From Hydractinia symbiolongicarpus (lineage: Eukaryota; Cnidaria; Hydrozoa; Anthoathecata; Hydractiniidae): a stretch of DNA of 64,000 bases. The notes below the pieces were generated by a model. The model worked only from the letters and a program-made list of their open reading frames with translations, was not told where the DNA came from and made no database searches. Shown piece after piece: positions 1 through 12,502 of the stretch; position 1 is the stretch's first letter; every line of letters starts with the position of its first letter. A program made the position numbers and the translations under genes. The stretch spans positions 26,041,001 to 26,105,000 of the forward strand of contig NC_079885.1 in the NCBI RefSeq assembly GCF_029227915.1. The letters are read 5' to 3'.

Positions 1-960
1 CAGAGAATTTTATTGCAAACTAGTGGAACTTTGAAATTCAAAATCTTAGGATCCCATCATGATCTTTTAAAAATATTTAAATAGTTCTCTGGACAACTTT
101 ACAAGTTATTTCTTATAAAAGCAATTTGTTTCAAAGTGGGAGGTAAGCTTAATTTTCCAATTCCTTAAAAAATGGAAAATATGTTATATTTACAGCTGGT
201 GAAGACACAAAGTATGGATGTGTCTATAACATAAAGTTATCAGTACTGCACATTTCCTAATTTAACCCTACTCGATCTGGGTCAAACATATGACCAAGAG
301 AGGAGGCAGTGGCAGTGATTCTGCATCCTACCCTCCATCACCTTTGATAGGCTTTTCCAAATGAAGTCAACCATTGATATTTGAAATTAAGAATTTAGCC
401 CAATAACGTTTTAAATATGATTGTAATTCTCGCATCATACAGTATGGCGTAAATTTTTCTTGTTCTAATATTTTTCCCATATTGTATATACTGTGCACTA
501 TGCGGCTAGTATGTACCAAAAAACAATTAAACAATTGTGATTTCTCAACCCCTTTTGACATACCTTTTCTGTATTGCAAAATGCAGAACATACATAGGAT
601 TGTTTGCCAGTGATAAAGCACATGAGCGTCCCAATGTCAATTTTGGAAATTCCATCATTAATAGATATTTTCTGATCTACTACAAAAGAAATTATTATAT
701 ATAATGTATATACAATAATGTGGATGATTCATGTAAAGGCAAAATTAGACAATTCGTTTTACATTACAAGATTAATAGAACTTGTTGGCTTATCCAAGGT
801 GACAATTGTTTTAAGTGCCACTATAAAACCTATAGGATCAGTATATATTTTATTGGTAGTATTGATAATAAAACAATAGGAGTAAGGATAGTATTAGTAA
901 TCAATTTTTCTAAGTATCAGTAAATTTCTAGCTAAACAGTAATGTTTTGCCAAGATTGCG
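1..960. other. AT-rich sequence, no gene recognised
   Basis: Short open frames occur on both strands but none has a recognisable domain, splice structure or compositional bias. I see nothing else supportable here. Confidence 0.5.
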
Positions 961-1234
961 AAAACGACCAGTTTAAACACAGGACGGCCAGACTATATAC
1001 CGATGGCCCGTTTATGTTTTTTGCCCTGATTATGTCATGGGTGACTGGATTATGATAGAACACCATTGAAAACTAAGTATGACGAAAGATAAAAAATTTC
1101 AACATAATTTTTCTCTGCAAGATAAAAAAGTCTTGACGTAATTGCAAAAACCAAAATAGTTTCCACAAAATTTCGTTTCATTTGAGAACAACAACAACTA
1201 TGCCACCAGGGCCATTTGCTTGTCGCAAATGATA

Positions 1235-1640
1235 CAAAAGTTGGTTGGCCTTGATTATGTATATTCTAAAAGTGAGGAATAACGTAAAAGTGTCACACAT
1301 AAGCCGGCCTGCCCTGAGTATGTTCGTTCTATAGGTGAGTAAAATTAAGAAAACATAAGATTGACTGCCCCGATTATGTACGTTTTATAAGAGAAAAAAA
1401 ATATAAAAATGTTGTTGCCTGCCTGCCCCAATTATGTTCGTTCTAAAGTCTCAAATAACATTAGACTGTCGAACATACGCCGGCCTGCCGTGATTATATT
1501 TGTTCCATAAGTACTCAATAATATTTTTAACTATCGTACATAAATGCTAAATAATATTGTGGCTGCCCTGATTTTGTTCTTTTTATAAAGCGACTCCAAC
1601 TTAATTAGTTGTTTTACAGGCCTGGCTGACCCTAATTTTC
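1235..1640 (+). repeat. Degenerate tandem repeat, unit about 70-80 bp
   Basis: At least five imperfect units follow each other. Each has a core resembling GCCTGCCCTGATTATGTTCG followed by TTCTATAAGT and an AT-rich tail ending in ACATA. Cores start near 1247, 1306, 1366, 1421, 1485 and 1563. Spacing is irregular and the units are strongly diverged, so this is an old satellite or an eroded repeat inside a transposon. No terminal structure was found. Confidence 0.55.
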
Positions 1641-2336
1641 ACAAAAACAAAAATATATATATAGAAAATAATCAATGATGTTATTTTTGTTGGTTGAATG
1701 TCAATCTACAATTATACTAAACAAGGTGAATCAAAACATTACTTTAGGACCACCATTGGTAAGGCCACTTGAAGTTGATTCTTTGTTCATGGTAATTTGT
1801 TGCAATAAAACTAAAATTTGCGATGCCCTAACTTTGTAATCACAAAAATAGTTCTATTACATTGTTAAACAGAAGTTTATATTTTTATGTGATTTATAAC
1901 AATATTTAAAATAGTTTTAACACAAGTGAAAAACAAGACAGATTATTATTCTCATAACACCCTCCTTCGCTATGATTATTACATTTATATGTTTAGAATT
2001 ACGCTAGCTTAACTGAATACAGCAAGATTTTCAGTCTATACCATTCAGGAAAACTAATAAAAACAAGGTAGAATACGATTGTCGTAACACCCTCCTCCGT
2101 TATGAATTTCAAAAATTAGTCTGTAAAAAGAATTTGCACTTAAATTTTAAATTTAAAACACTAAAATTTTAAACATTAAAAGAACACTAAAATTGTTTGT
2201 TTTATTAATTTAAGTGGGAGAAGAGCAACTTGCTGTACAACTTTCAAAACAGCACTAGCCTTCAAAAACAAGTTTTTGAGCATGCAAGTATTTTTATCCA
2301 CCTTAAGAACTAGTTATCATCAACATAATCATCATT
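1641..2336. other. AT-rich sequence, no gene recognised
   Basis: No coding signal. The short string AACACCCTCCT occurs at about 1957 and 2086, each about 35-40 bases after an AAACAAG motif, which suggests two decayed copies of one short repeat of roughly 130 bp spacing. Confidence 0.4.
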
Positions 2337-3135
2337 CTCGGCTTAACGTCCGTTTTCCATGCTAGCATGGGTTGGACGGGGTATATTAATGACCCTTTTC
2401 CAATCTGATCTAGACTGTGGTAGATCTAAACTCAACTTCCTCTGTATCAAGTCTGTCCCTATAACCTTCAGCCAAGTCTTTCTTGGTCTGCCTCTGGGCT
2501 TTGCCCCAATTCTCTACACTTTCTTACCCAATTATCACCCTCCATTCTTTCCAAGTGTCCCAGCCAATTCAATCTTCTTATCTGGATAACATCTTTAATT
2601 TTACGGATACTTAGCCTTCTTCTTATCTCATCTGAACTCTTTCTGTCTCTCAGACTGGCGTTTTACACATCCACCTAACCATTCTCATATCATTCCTTTC
2701 TAAACGGTCAAGATCTTCCTGCTTCACTGATGTCTCACTACCATACAACATAAGACTTCTTACACAGGCCTCATACAACCTACCTTTTAACTCAATTGAC
2801 AAGACACAGCTAGTCAACAAAGGAAGTAGCTAACTCTCTGAACTTTTTCCAAGCAGAACCTACCCTGCAAGTAACACTTCTTCCAACACCCCCTTTACTG
2901 CCCAACATATCACCTAAGTAACAGAAGTTCTCAACTATCTTCAATGAGCCACTGTTGTACATCATTGAAGCTGGAAATACTTCCTGCTCTATAATCTCAC
3001 CTGTGCAACGCTTGCATACAAACTGATTGTCAGCTCTTTACCTTCCACCAATTCTATTGCACTTCTTATGTACCCAATGCTTGCAAGTCTGACAAAAAAT
3101 TGAGTTACTACCAACCCCTTTCCTGCAAACTCCAT
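2337..3135 (-). pseudogene. Decayed LINE reverse-transcriptase C-terminal fragment
   Basis: Read on the minus strand, broken frames give pieces typical of the C-terminal half of non-LTR (LINE) endonuclease/reverse transcriptases. First comes a Cys-rich piece resembling CKHWVHKKCNRI with VCKRC, then a piece with ENFCYLGDMLGS, then MLYGSETSVKQEDLDRLER, then MRMVRWMC, and last RPRKTWLKVIGTD with DLPQSRSDWKRVIN near the end. Several stops and frameshifts separate them (for example after the MCKTPV piece). The catalytic palm with the YxDD box is absent, so the copy is 5'-truncated and dead. The 3' end lies near 2340 and the orientation is minus. The family is clear at the level of non-LTR retrotransposon; I do not name the clade. 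Confidence 0.8.
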
Positions 3136-3419
3136 AAGGTCACTTTCCCATCTATCTATCTATCTCGTCCTGGCTGGGCTGGTATGCACAAACCACGCTA
3201 TTTCTTTAGACCCACATTGAAATTAATCTCAAAACAGGTCGTTTAATTTAGGGGAAGCACTTCATGGAAGGATCCATATAGTCTGTGAATATGTCGTATA
3301 CTTGAACCTCTAACACAACCTCACCTTTACCCGACATTGTCGTATTCCTTTCCTCACGACAGCTCAACTGCATCCGCCACGCGACGTTAAACAATTTATC
3401 AACGTCGTGATGTTGTTAA

Positions 3420-5605
3420 TACATACTACTGCCTAATGTAATATCTTTGTAATATACAGTAATACACTGTAGTACTTAGTAATATGCCGTATTGTATACT
3501 GTAGTACTTAGTAATATGCCGTATTACTTTGTAGTATCCAGTAATACACTGTAATACCTTGTAGTATTCAGTAATACCCTGTAATACCTTGTAGTATTTA
3601 GTAATACACTGTAATACCTTGTAGTATTCGGTAATACACTGTAATACCTTGTAGTATTCAGTAATACACTGTAATGCTTAGTAATATACTGTAATATTTT
3701 GTAGTATTCGGTAATACACTGTAATACCTTGTAGTATTCAGTAACACACTGTAATGCCTTGTAGTATTCGGTAATACACTGTAATACCTTGTAGTATTCA
3801 GTAATATACTGTAATACCTTGTAGTATTCGGTAGTACACTGTAATACTTTGTAGTATTCAGTAATACACTGTAATACCTTGTAGTATTCAGTAATACACT
3901 GTAATACTTTGTAGTATTCAGTAATACACTGTAATACCTTGTAGTATTCAGTAATATACTGTAATGCCTTGTAGTATTCGGTAATACACTGTAATACCTT
4001 GTAGTATTCAGTATTATACTGTAATACCTTGTAGTATTCAGTAATACACTGTAATACCTTGTAGTATTCAGTAATACACTGTAATACCTTGTAGTATTCG
4101 GTAATACACTGTAATACTTTGTAGTATTCAGTAATACACTGTAATACCTTGTAGTATTCGGTAATACACTGTAATACCTTGTAGTATTCGGTAATACACT
4201 GTAATACTTTGTAGTATTCAGTAATACACTGTAATACCTTGTAGTATTCGGTAATACACTGTAATACTTTGTAGTATTCAGTAATACACTGTAATACCTT
4301 GTAGTATTCAGTAATATACTGTAATGCCTTGTAGTATTCGGTAATACACTGTAATACCTTGTAGTATTCAGTAATATACTGTAATACCTTGTAGTATTCA
4401 GTAATACACTGTAATACCTTGTAGTATTCGGTAATACACTGTAATACTTTGTAGTATTCAGTAATACACTGTAATACCTTGTAGTATTCAGTAATATACT
4501 GTAATGCCTTGTAGTATTCGGTAATACACTGTAATACCTTGTAGTATTCAGTAATATACTGTAATACCTTGTAGTATTCGGTAGTACACTGTAATACTTT
4601 GTAGTATTCAGTAATACACTGTAATACCTTGTAGTATTCAGTAATACACTGTAATACTTTGTAGTATTCAATAATACACTGTAATACCTTGTAGTATTCA
4701 GTAATACACTGTAATACCTTGTAGTATTCAGTAATATACTGTAATACCTTGTAGTATTCAGTAATACACTGTAATACCTTGTAGTATTCGGTAATATACT
4801 GTAATGCCTTGTAGTATTCGGTAATACACTGTAATACCTTGTAGTATTCAGTAATACACTGTAATACCTTGTAGTATTCAGTAATATACTGTAATGCCTT
4901 GTAGTATTCAGTAATATACTGTAATGCCTTGCAGTATTCGGTAATACACTGTAATACCTTGTAGTATTCAGTAATATACTGTAATACCTTGTAGTATTCG
5001 GTAATACACTGTAATACTTTGTAGTATTCAGTAATACACTGTAATACCTTGTAGTATTTGGTAATACACTGTAATAACTTGTAGTATTCAGTAATATACT
5101 GTAATACCTTGTAGTATTCGGTAATACACTGTAATACTTTGTAGTATTCAGTAATACACTGTAATACCTTGTAGTATTCGGTAATGCACTGTAATACTTT
5201 GTAGTATTCAGTAGTACACTGTAATACCTTGTAGTATTCAGTAATATACTGTAATGCCTTGTAGTATTCGGTAATACACTGTAATACCTTGTAGTATTCA
5301 GTAATATACTGTAATACCTTGTAGTATTCGGTAATTCACTGTAATACCTTGTAGTATTCAGTAATACTTTGTAGTATTTAGTAATACACTGTAATACCTT
5401 GTAGTATTCGGTAATATACTGTAATGCCTTGTAGTATTCGGTGATACACTGTAATACCTTGTAGTATTCAGTAATACACTGTAATACCTTGTAGTATTCA
5501 GTAATATACTGCAATGCCTTGTAGTATTCGGTAATACACTGTAATACCTTGTAGTATTCAGTAATATACTGTAATACCTTGTAGTATTCGGTAATACAAT
5601 AATAG
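3420..5605 (+). repeat. 30-bp minisatellite, left arm of Foldback element
   Basis: About 72 copies of a 30-bp unit built from three related decamers: TTGTAGTATT, CAGTAATACA and CTGTAATACC. Every decamer carries a GTARTAY core. From about 3600 to 5340 the array keeps strict 30-bp phase with substitutions only; one decamer is missing around 5365. Because 30 is a multiple of three the array is open on the minus strand for 661 codons, which is an artefact and not a gene. Variants such as ACTGTAATGCC recur at irregular multiples of 30 bp, pointing to homogenisation by unequal exchange or conversion. Confidence 0.9.
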
Positions 5606-7575
5606 TAATACGTTGTTATATGGATTATTAAAACTTTAAACACGGTTGCTATTGCCTGCTATGACGTAAGTTGTAACCAATGACATGCCGCCCTTTACCT
5701 GGGTAATAAAGCTATATATGGGACTTTTCTGTCATTTGTATTTGGATGTCCAGTGTGATATTTAAGATGATTTAAGTTTGATGTTTTTGTCCTCAGTGAT
5801 CATACATTTTCCCCCGCCATTAGCTTGACTTTCGTGTAAGTCACTAGTCGAAAACCAACAACCGTTGCAAAGAGGCTACAATAAACACTCGACGACAGCA
5901 TGTTGAATAAACAGTGGTACTCTGTAGTTTGACAAATCATTAGTATTATCCCTATTGTTTTTGTTTGATTTTTTATATTTTCAAATATTTATACGCCAAT
6001 AAGATGAACACTACTGCGTTACCTAAATTAGACCAAAGCTAAGTTGTTTATTTTTGAGCTTCAAAGATTATCTTTAATTTTGTAAACTTTGGGACGACAA
6101 TATTTCTAATTGGGAATTTTTAACATCGATATGCGTGTGGCGTGGTGGAATGCAGAGGCAAGGGGGGATTGCGGGATTCCTACAATTTCGTGTCCTGATA
6201 CTATAATATGCACTAATCATTGCTCCCCATGTTAGGATATATATAACTTGCTTCAGAGGTCCTGCAGTGTTTAATACTGGCTCTAATATTCCTTGACGGT
6301 GTTCTTGTAAGTCGAAATATCGAAGTTTTTTTCGTGCATTCTTATCACCCTAATTTTTTAAAAAATGTTGCAGATTAAAACAAAATAATACCAATACACC
6401 AATTCATAACAAAACAATTACATTTCCCGTTGTAAAAACCGGCGTATAAAAAAAAATTCCGACGAAATAGAATCTCTTTAGAAAATTTTTAGGCGATGTT
6501 TTATAGAACTGGAGTGTTGCACTAACTAATCGTTCATAATCTACACTTTGTGCTAAAAATGCATGAAGTATAAACTAGTATATAAATAACTAGCTGTATT
6601 ATACTTCGTTTAGAAAGCGTTATACTATTTGACAGCCTGAGCGCTAATGAGAGGGTGGAAGGGAAGCGGAAAAGAAAATGAGATAAAAGACGTGCTGAAT
6701 TACCTCCTTTTTTTTACTGCGTTATATTAAAATAGCAAGTGGTAACAAACTATAAAATGTCGTGCTTCTTTGTTTTGTTTAATAACTTTTTGTGTCTAGT
6801 AGCATGATTCGGACAAATACGTTTTTAAGCGTTTTAATAAATGTAGTTCACATCTTATGTAATTTTGGAGATATCGTAGATATATACTACGTTAATTATG
6901 CTGAACCTTATTAAGTGCACAATTTGTCAAGGCTGTTGTTGGTCGAAAAACAAAAAGGTCATATATAAAATCACTGTTTTGTCTAGAAAGTGTTTAAAAT
7001 TTAGAACGATATCTTTTTTATTTGAACTTACTTTTGTTTTGTAGTGTTGAAGTGTTTTATTTTCTTTCTATTTTGCTTATTTACATAGGTTTATTATTTT
7101 TTTTATTTTACTAAACATTTTTTACAATTACTTGGCAGAAATATTTCACAGTCCTAAAGGTTCTGGACTGATATGTAGCTCTGCCAAAATTGTTTAAAAG
7201 CACAATGTATATATGTTAGAAATCAGATTATATTTGTATCAGTTATTTTTCTGTTTATGTCTTTCTCCATGAAGTATTAACGAAAGTTCAAGAGACTCGA
7301 GAAAGTGATTTGATAAAATGAATGCTGGAGTTATCAACTGTATTGTTAACAAGCCCCAGAATAATCTGAGGCGTTTTGTACGTTAAATGACTTGGGACTG
7401 GGTCAATTTTAGCAAAAAATGGGAAAAAAAATATCTTTTTCTCTCAGTACTTTAAGAAATGTTAACAACGTGTATGAGCTGGTCCTACCTACACCATATT
7501 TTATAACCAAAAACGTCGCCTAAGATTGTAGGTTTGGCATAGTCATGACTATTGATTGAGCGTTGTTCAAGTCAG
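5606..7575. other. Unique core of the Foldback element, no gene recognised
   Basis: The sequence between the two inverted arrays has no long open frame and no transposase motif that I can see. It is AT-rich with runs of T. It may be the remnant of an internal coding region or captured DNA. Confidence 0.5.
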
Positions 7576-7582
7576 TTCAGCC

Positions 7583-8275
7583 AGTAATACAGTGTATTAC
7601 TGTATACTACACAATATTACAGTATATTACTAAGTATTACAGTGTATTACTGAATACTACAAGGTATTACAGTGTATTACTGAATACTACAAAGTATTAC
7701 AGTGTATTACTGAATACTACAAAGTATTACAGTGTATTACTGAATACTACAAGGTATTACAGTGTATTACTAAATACTACAAGGCATTACAGTATATTAA
7801 CGAATACTACAAGGTATTACAGTATATTACCGAATACTACAAAGTATTACAGTATATTACTGAATACTACAAGGCATTACAGTATATTACCGAATACTAC
7901 AAGGTATTACAGTGTATTACCGAATACTACAAGGGATTACAGTATATTACCGAATACTACAAAGTATTACAGTATATTACTGAATACTACAAGGCATTAC
8001 AGTATATTACCGAATACTACAAGGTATTACAGTGTATTACTGAATACTACAAGGTATTACAGTGTATTACCGAATACTACAAGGTATTACAGTGTATTAC
8101 TGAATACTACAAGGTAATACAGTATATTACCGAATACTACAAAGTATTACAGTATATTACTGAATACTACAAGGTATTACAGTGTATTTCTGAATATACT
8201 ACAAAGTAATACAGTGTAAAATACGGGATATTACTATGTACTACACTGTATTACTGTATATTACAAAGATATTAT
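7583..8275 (-). repeat. 30-bp minisatellite, right arm of Foldback element
   Basis: About 23 copies of the same 30-bp unit as the left arm, in inverse orientation (on the plus strand: GGTATTACAG, TGTATTACTG, AATACTACAA). Phase is kept from 7620 to about 8190. The 184-codon plus-strand open frame through it is an array artefact. The arm is about one third the length of the left arm, so the arms expand or contract independently. Confidence 0.9.
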
Positions 8276-8438
8276 GCTAGGCACTAGTATGTATACTAGG
8301 CAGTATTATGTGTTAACAACATTACGACGTTGATAAATTGCTTAACGTCGTGTGTCGGATGTCGTTGGAAGAATACGACAATGTCGGATACGACATATTC
8401 ACAGACTAAATGGATCCTTCCATGAAGTGCTTCCCTAA

Positions 8439-9536
8439 TTCTGTTAACAACTACACATACCTCGATCCCGCTACCATTATCAGAGAACGTTTAGCCCGAG
8501 ATTACGGTGACTTTCATACAATTTCCATTTTCTTTTGTCGCATTTTTCTTTTTTACTGGAAATTAGAGTGGCGGGAATATTTTTTTACCATTATTTTAAA
8601 CAAAATTTCACTCATAGAATTATGTGTAAAAAGCATAAAAAGGCAGATAAATTTAAGGCAGATCAGTTACGTGCAATAAAAAACAAAAAAAATTATATTC
8701 TTTAACTAAAAGTCTAACATGTATACATTCGAAATTGTTGTAAAATGCTGTTTACACTGCTACATGCGACGAAAATAGAAGAACGTAAATACATTATAGA
8801 CTCGGTACAAATATCAGCAATCTCACTCGCGCTATCATTGTAGAAAAGGGATTATTTTTTTAGGAAATACCAAAAGGGCGCGTTTACTAGGGAGGCGGGG
8901 ATAATAGAAAGAAAGAAATAATAAAGAGGTGGGAATAACGGAGTAAATATGGTATGACAATGAATACAGATTTAATTTCCCAATCTTCTGCGCAATGATG
9001 AGGGTGAGGGCAAAGCTCGATGTCCCAGAATCCTACGACAGAACGAGATTCGCTAGCAAAGTGTACGTGTAAAGCACAAAAGAGCAGAGGGGGTAGCGTA
9101 AGCGTAAGAAAAGGATATATATATACAAAATTGAATAACCTAAGAGGATAGTAAAAGGATAGTAAAATAGTAAATAAACTGAACAACACTTAAGATTTAT
9201 GACTTGTTGCTTCCATTACCGAGTCCGAGATCGAAACACCAATATCTTTAAAAACTTGTCACACTACCAATAACATCTCTATAATAATAACGGTAAAATT
9301 TAGAATTTTCATGTACTATACTTTCAAATAACTTAGATATTTGCTCCCAAAGGTTAAACGACAGCAACCCGGGAAAAAATGTTAATAATACTAGCTAAGG
9401 TCATATTTGATCTTATCCATCGTGACAATGTATCCTAAGAGAAAGCATGATACGGCTTCCCAAACGTTACATACAGTGAAAAAAATCTCCTTAGAGATTT
9501 ACTGGTATCTTCTTAAGAAAAAAACTCTAGTACAAT
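8439..9536. other. No gene recognised
   Basis: Short frames on both strands, none with a domain. The frame starting at 8410 begins inside the right terminal repeat of the Foldback element and has no similarity I recognise. Confidence 0.45.
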
Positions 9537-9700
9537 CAGGGGCGGCGCCACTAGGGGGGCTGAGGGGGACTTCAGCCCCCTCCCACTCTTTTGCTAAGTA
9601 ATAATTTTGAAAATTGATGTTTCTGAAATCTCAAAATCTCAAACTATGCCTAGGCTCCACCCCCCCCCCCCCCCCTTTGAAAATTGTGGCGCCGCCCCTA
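9537..9700. mobile_element. Short GC-ended MITE with 14-bp inverted ends
   Basis: Left end CAGGGGCGGCGCCAC (9537) and right end GTGGCGCCGCCCCT (9686-9699) are perfect inverted repeats over 14 bases. The interior contains a second GC-rich block, CTGAGGGGGACTTCAGCCCC, and a C-run of about 16. ACAAT occurs just before the left end and one base after the right end, compatible with a short target duplication. The CAGGGGC end resembles hAT-type termini. Length is about 163 bp, so it is non-autonomous. Confidence 0.7.
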
Positions 9701-10189
9701 ACAATGCAAGGGACATAAATCAGGATCTGAAGAAAAATTTTCATTACCTTGAGGTCCTATTTAAACTTTTAAGCCATTTTGTTTTATAAGCAAGTCAGGT
9801 ATGTGACATAACATCACATTGTGGGTCTAACTTTATGCAACATAGGAATTTAAGGATACTGTAAATTCTTTGGCCAGAAGTTAGTTTGATGTCAGTATCC
9901 TTAAAGGATTATTCTGTATTAGGATGACATACTGCGAGCCTTTACTAAAGCGCTTATCTCGTATGACACAGTTTACCTGCACTTATACGCTAGTGTTTAA
10001 CACCGGATCTTACAGCTAGTCTATTGTGGTAAAATAATAGCTAACCTTTTAAAAGTACACGCAACTAAATAAATAAAAAATACAGATCTACACGTGGTAT
10101 ATGTTCTGAATTTGGTAAAAGTTGGGTACTGTAGATGCCTTAAGAAAAACCTGTTGAAAACATTCTGTAAATATTTAGAAATTCCAAAA
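9701..10189. other. No gene recognised
   Basis: AT-rich, no coding, RNA or repeat signal that I can support. Confidence 0.4.
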
Positions 10190-11149
10190 TTAAAGGAGAG
10201 GCGAACAAGAAACTATTTTGTGGTAGCCAGAAAATAGTTCCTAAAATCTACTAAGGTAACTACTATAATAAGAAATAAATAACTATATTTCATACCTAAG
10301 TATCTGTATATCTTCCTAGCAAAATCTTTGCAATAGCTAGGTTTTGGATGTACGTACATCAAAAATAAAATCTTTCCCTTAAGATAACCAAGAATATTCT
10401 ACGTACTATAATAATTACAGCATTTTTTAACTTTCATTTAAACTTCTCTGAATATAAGAAATATCTATCATGACCAACAACATTATTTTTTTATGTTTTG
10501 CGTCCGTTTTCCACAACTTACTACGAGCTTCGAACGATGAAGTTTGTTATTTAACAACAAATCGAACGCGCAATATGGTGGCTTTATCTTTCTTTCATGA
10601 ATCTTTACTTTCTTTATCTGTACTCACAAACTAAATATCAATTTGTTCAGTATACGTATGAAATAATAAAAATGTTCTTCGCATGATGTTCAACATTTTT
10701 TGCTAATTTGTTGTTTAACTTTTTTTTGTGTGCGTATTCACCCGTTTCCATCACAATAAGGAGAAATATATTCCATTGTTTTTTTTTAATTTAGCCGCCC
10801 GTTTCGCAAATGTGTGAAAAAACAAAATTATAAAAAAAATTCAGCACCCACAAAGATGTAAACAAAACTGGTATTTTTAACAGACTGTTTTATATTTTGG
10901 GTCTAGTGTGATATCGTTCTGCAGAGTTTTACATGAAAATGTACCATTTTTATGTGAAATACATCAAATTTTTATAACCCTACAGATATTTTCATTATGA
11001 AATATTCTTAGTCTTTTTTCTTGTTATAATGGCTGAACATGTAAATTGATTAGAGCTGACTATGCCAGTCGGTCTGGTCTTTAAAATCAACACAGTCATC
11101 ATGAACTTTTATTCAGCAGCGTGCCGTGGGCAGTTCGCCTCTCCTTTAA
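10190..11149. mobile_element. Non-autonomous piggyBac-type element, TTAA-flanked
   Basis: A 13-bp terminal inverted repeat, AGGAGAGGCGAAC at 10194-10206 and GTTCGCCTCTCCT at 11133-11145, is flanked on both sides by TTAA (10190-10193 and 11146-11149). TTAA duplication with perfect footprint is the signature of piggyBac transposition. The 952-bp interior has no transposase frame. A diverged second copy lies at about 58.03-59.67 kb and shares the interior blocks around 10365-10440 and 10795-11145 as well as the right end. Confidence 0.8.
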
Positions 11150-11874
<725 letters not shown>

Positions 11875-12014
11875 AATTTCTTTTACATTGACGTGTAAAA
11901 AAAAAAAAAAAATTCTAGCTTCTCGGGAAAATTCGCTAGTTAAAGTCAATGAAGAAGGCAATTAATTTAGTTAATTTGACTTCTTTGCTTTGCATACCAT
12001 CATCCTGAAATAAA

Positions 12015-12364
12015 GGATAGATAGATAGATGTGCATATTTTACATGGCTAGCCTCACAAATATCGAGGGATATACCCTGTCTATTATTTCCAGGAGGGGC
12101 CATGGCTTAGATGGAGAGTCCTAGAGTATTTAATGCTCATTTTGAGCGACGCAGACCCAATTAGGGCCTGCGCTCTACTAGACAACTCCCGGCAACATCC
12201 AACGACCCACACAGTGTGCCATCTTCCCAATTTCCCTCACATGGCTTGGGTTAACCCGGGGCTATTGTAACATTCACTCGCCCATGTTGAATCGCCGTCA
12301 AGAGGAATCGAACCCCGGTCTCCCGCACAGAGTACGAGAGCTATAACCACTAATCTACGGCGCC
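12015..12364 (-). mobile_element. tRNA-derived SINE
   Basis: On the minus strand the head starts near 12364 and carries a pol III box A (TAGATTAGTGG, 12357-12347, one mismatch to TRGYNNARNGG) and a perfect box B (GGTTCGATTCC, 12314-12304), 33 bp apart, as in a tRNA. A GC-richer body of about 250 bp follows and the element ends in an (ATCT)n run near 12030-12015, a typical SINE tail. The head no longer folds as a convincing tRNA. I do not recognise the body family. Confidence 0.75.
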
Positions 12365-12502
12365 ACAAAATGATGGTTAGACTATAGCTTTTATTTTTGA
12401 GATCCTATATATTGCAAGGAAGTGGTATACCAGAAAATTCGGGAAAAAAAACAACAAAAACAAACCGCAAAATGCTATAAATACTAAATAAAAGTCTGCC
12501 TG

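Larger units (their letters stand above)
3248..8438. mobile_element. Foldback-like element with long tandem-repeat inverted arms
   Basis: The two ends are inverted repeats. The left end begins TTAGGGGAAGCACTTCATGG and continues through a GGATCCAT and a TGTGAATATGTCGTAT segment. The right end, read on the opposite strand, gives TTAGGGAAGCACTTCATGG, GGATCCAT and the same TGTGAATATGTCGTAT. Further in, both arms share a TTTATCAACGTCGTGATGTT-like segment and then pass into arrays of the same 30-bp repeat in opposite orientation (left about 2.2 kb, right about 0.7 kb). A central 1.95 kb is unique. Inverted arms built from tandem subrepeats are the hallmark of Foldback (FB/Galileo-type) elements. 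No transposase frame was found, so it is probably non-autonomous. Target-site duplication was not resolved; AATT lies at both edges. Confidence 0.7.

Noticed and set aside
3658-5643. 661-codon minus-strand open frame
   Set aside because: It is the 30-bp minisatellite read in a frame that never meets a stop; the repeat length is a multiple of three. The same applies to the plus frame at 7563-8117.
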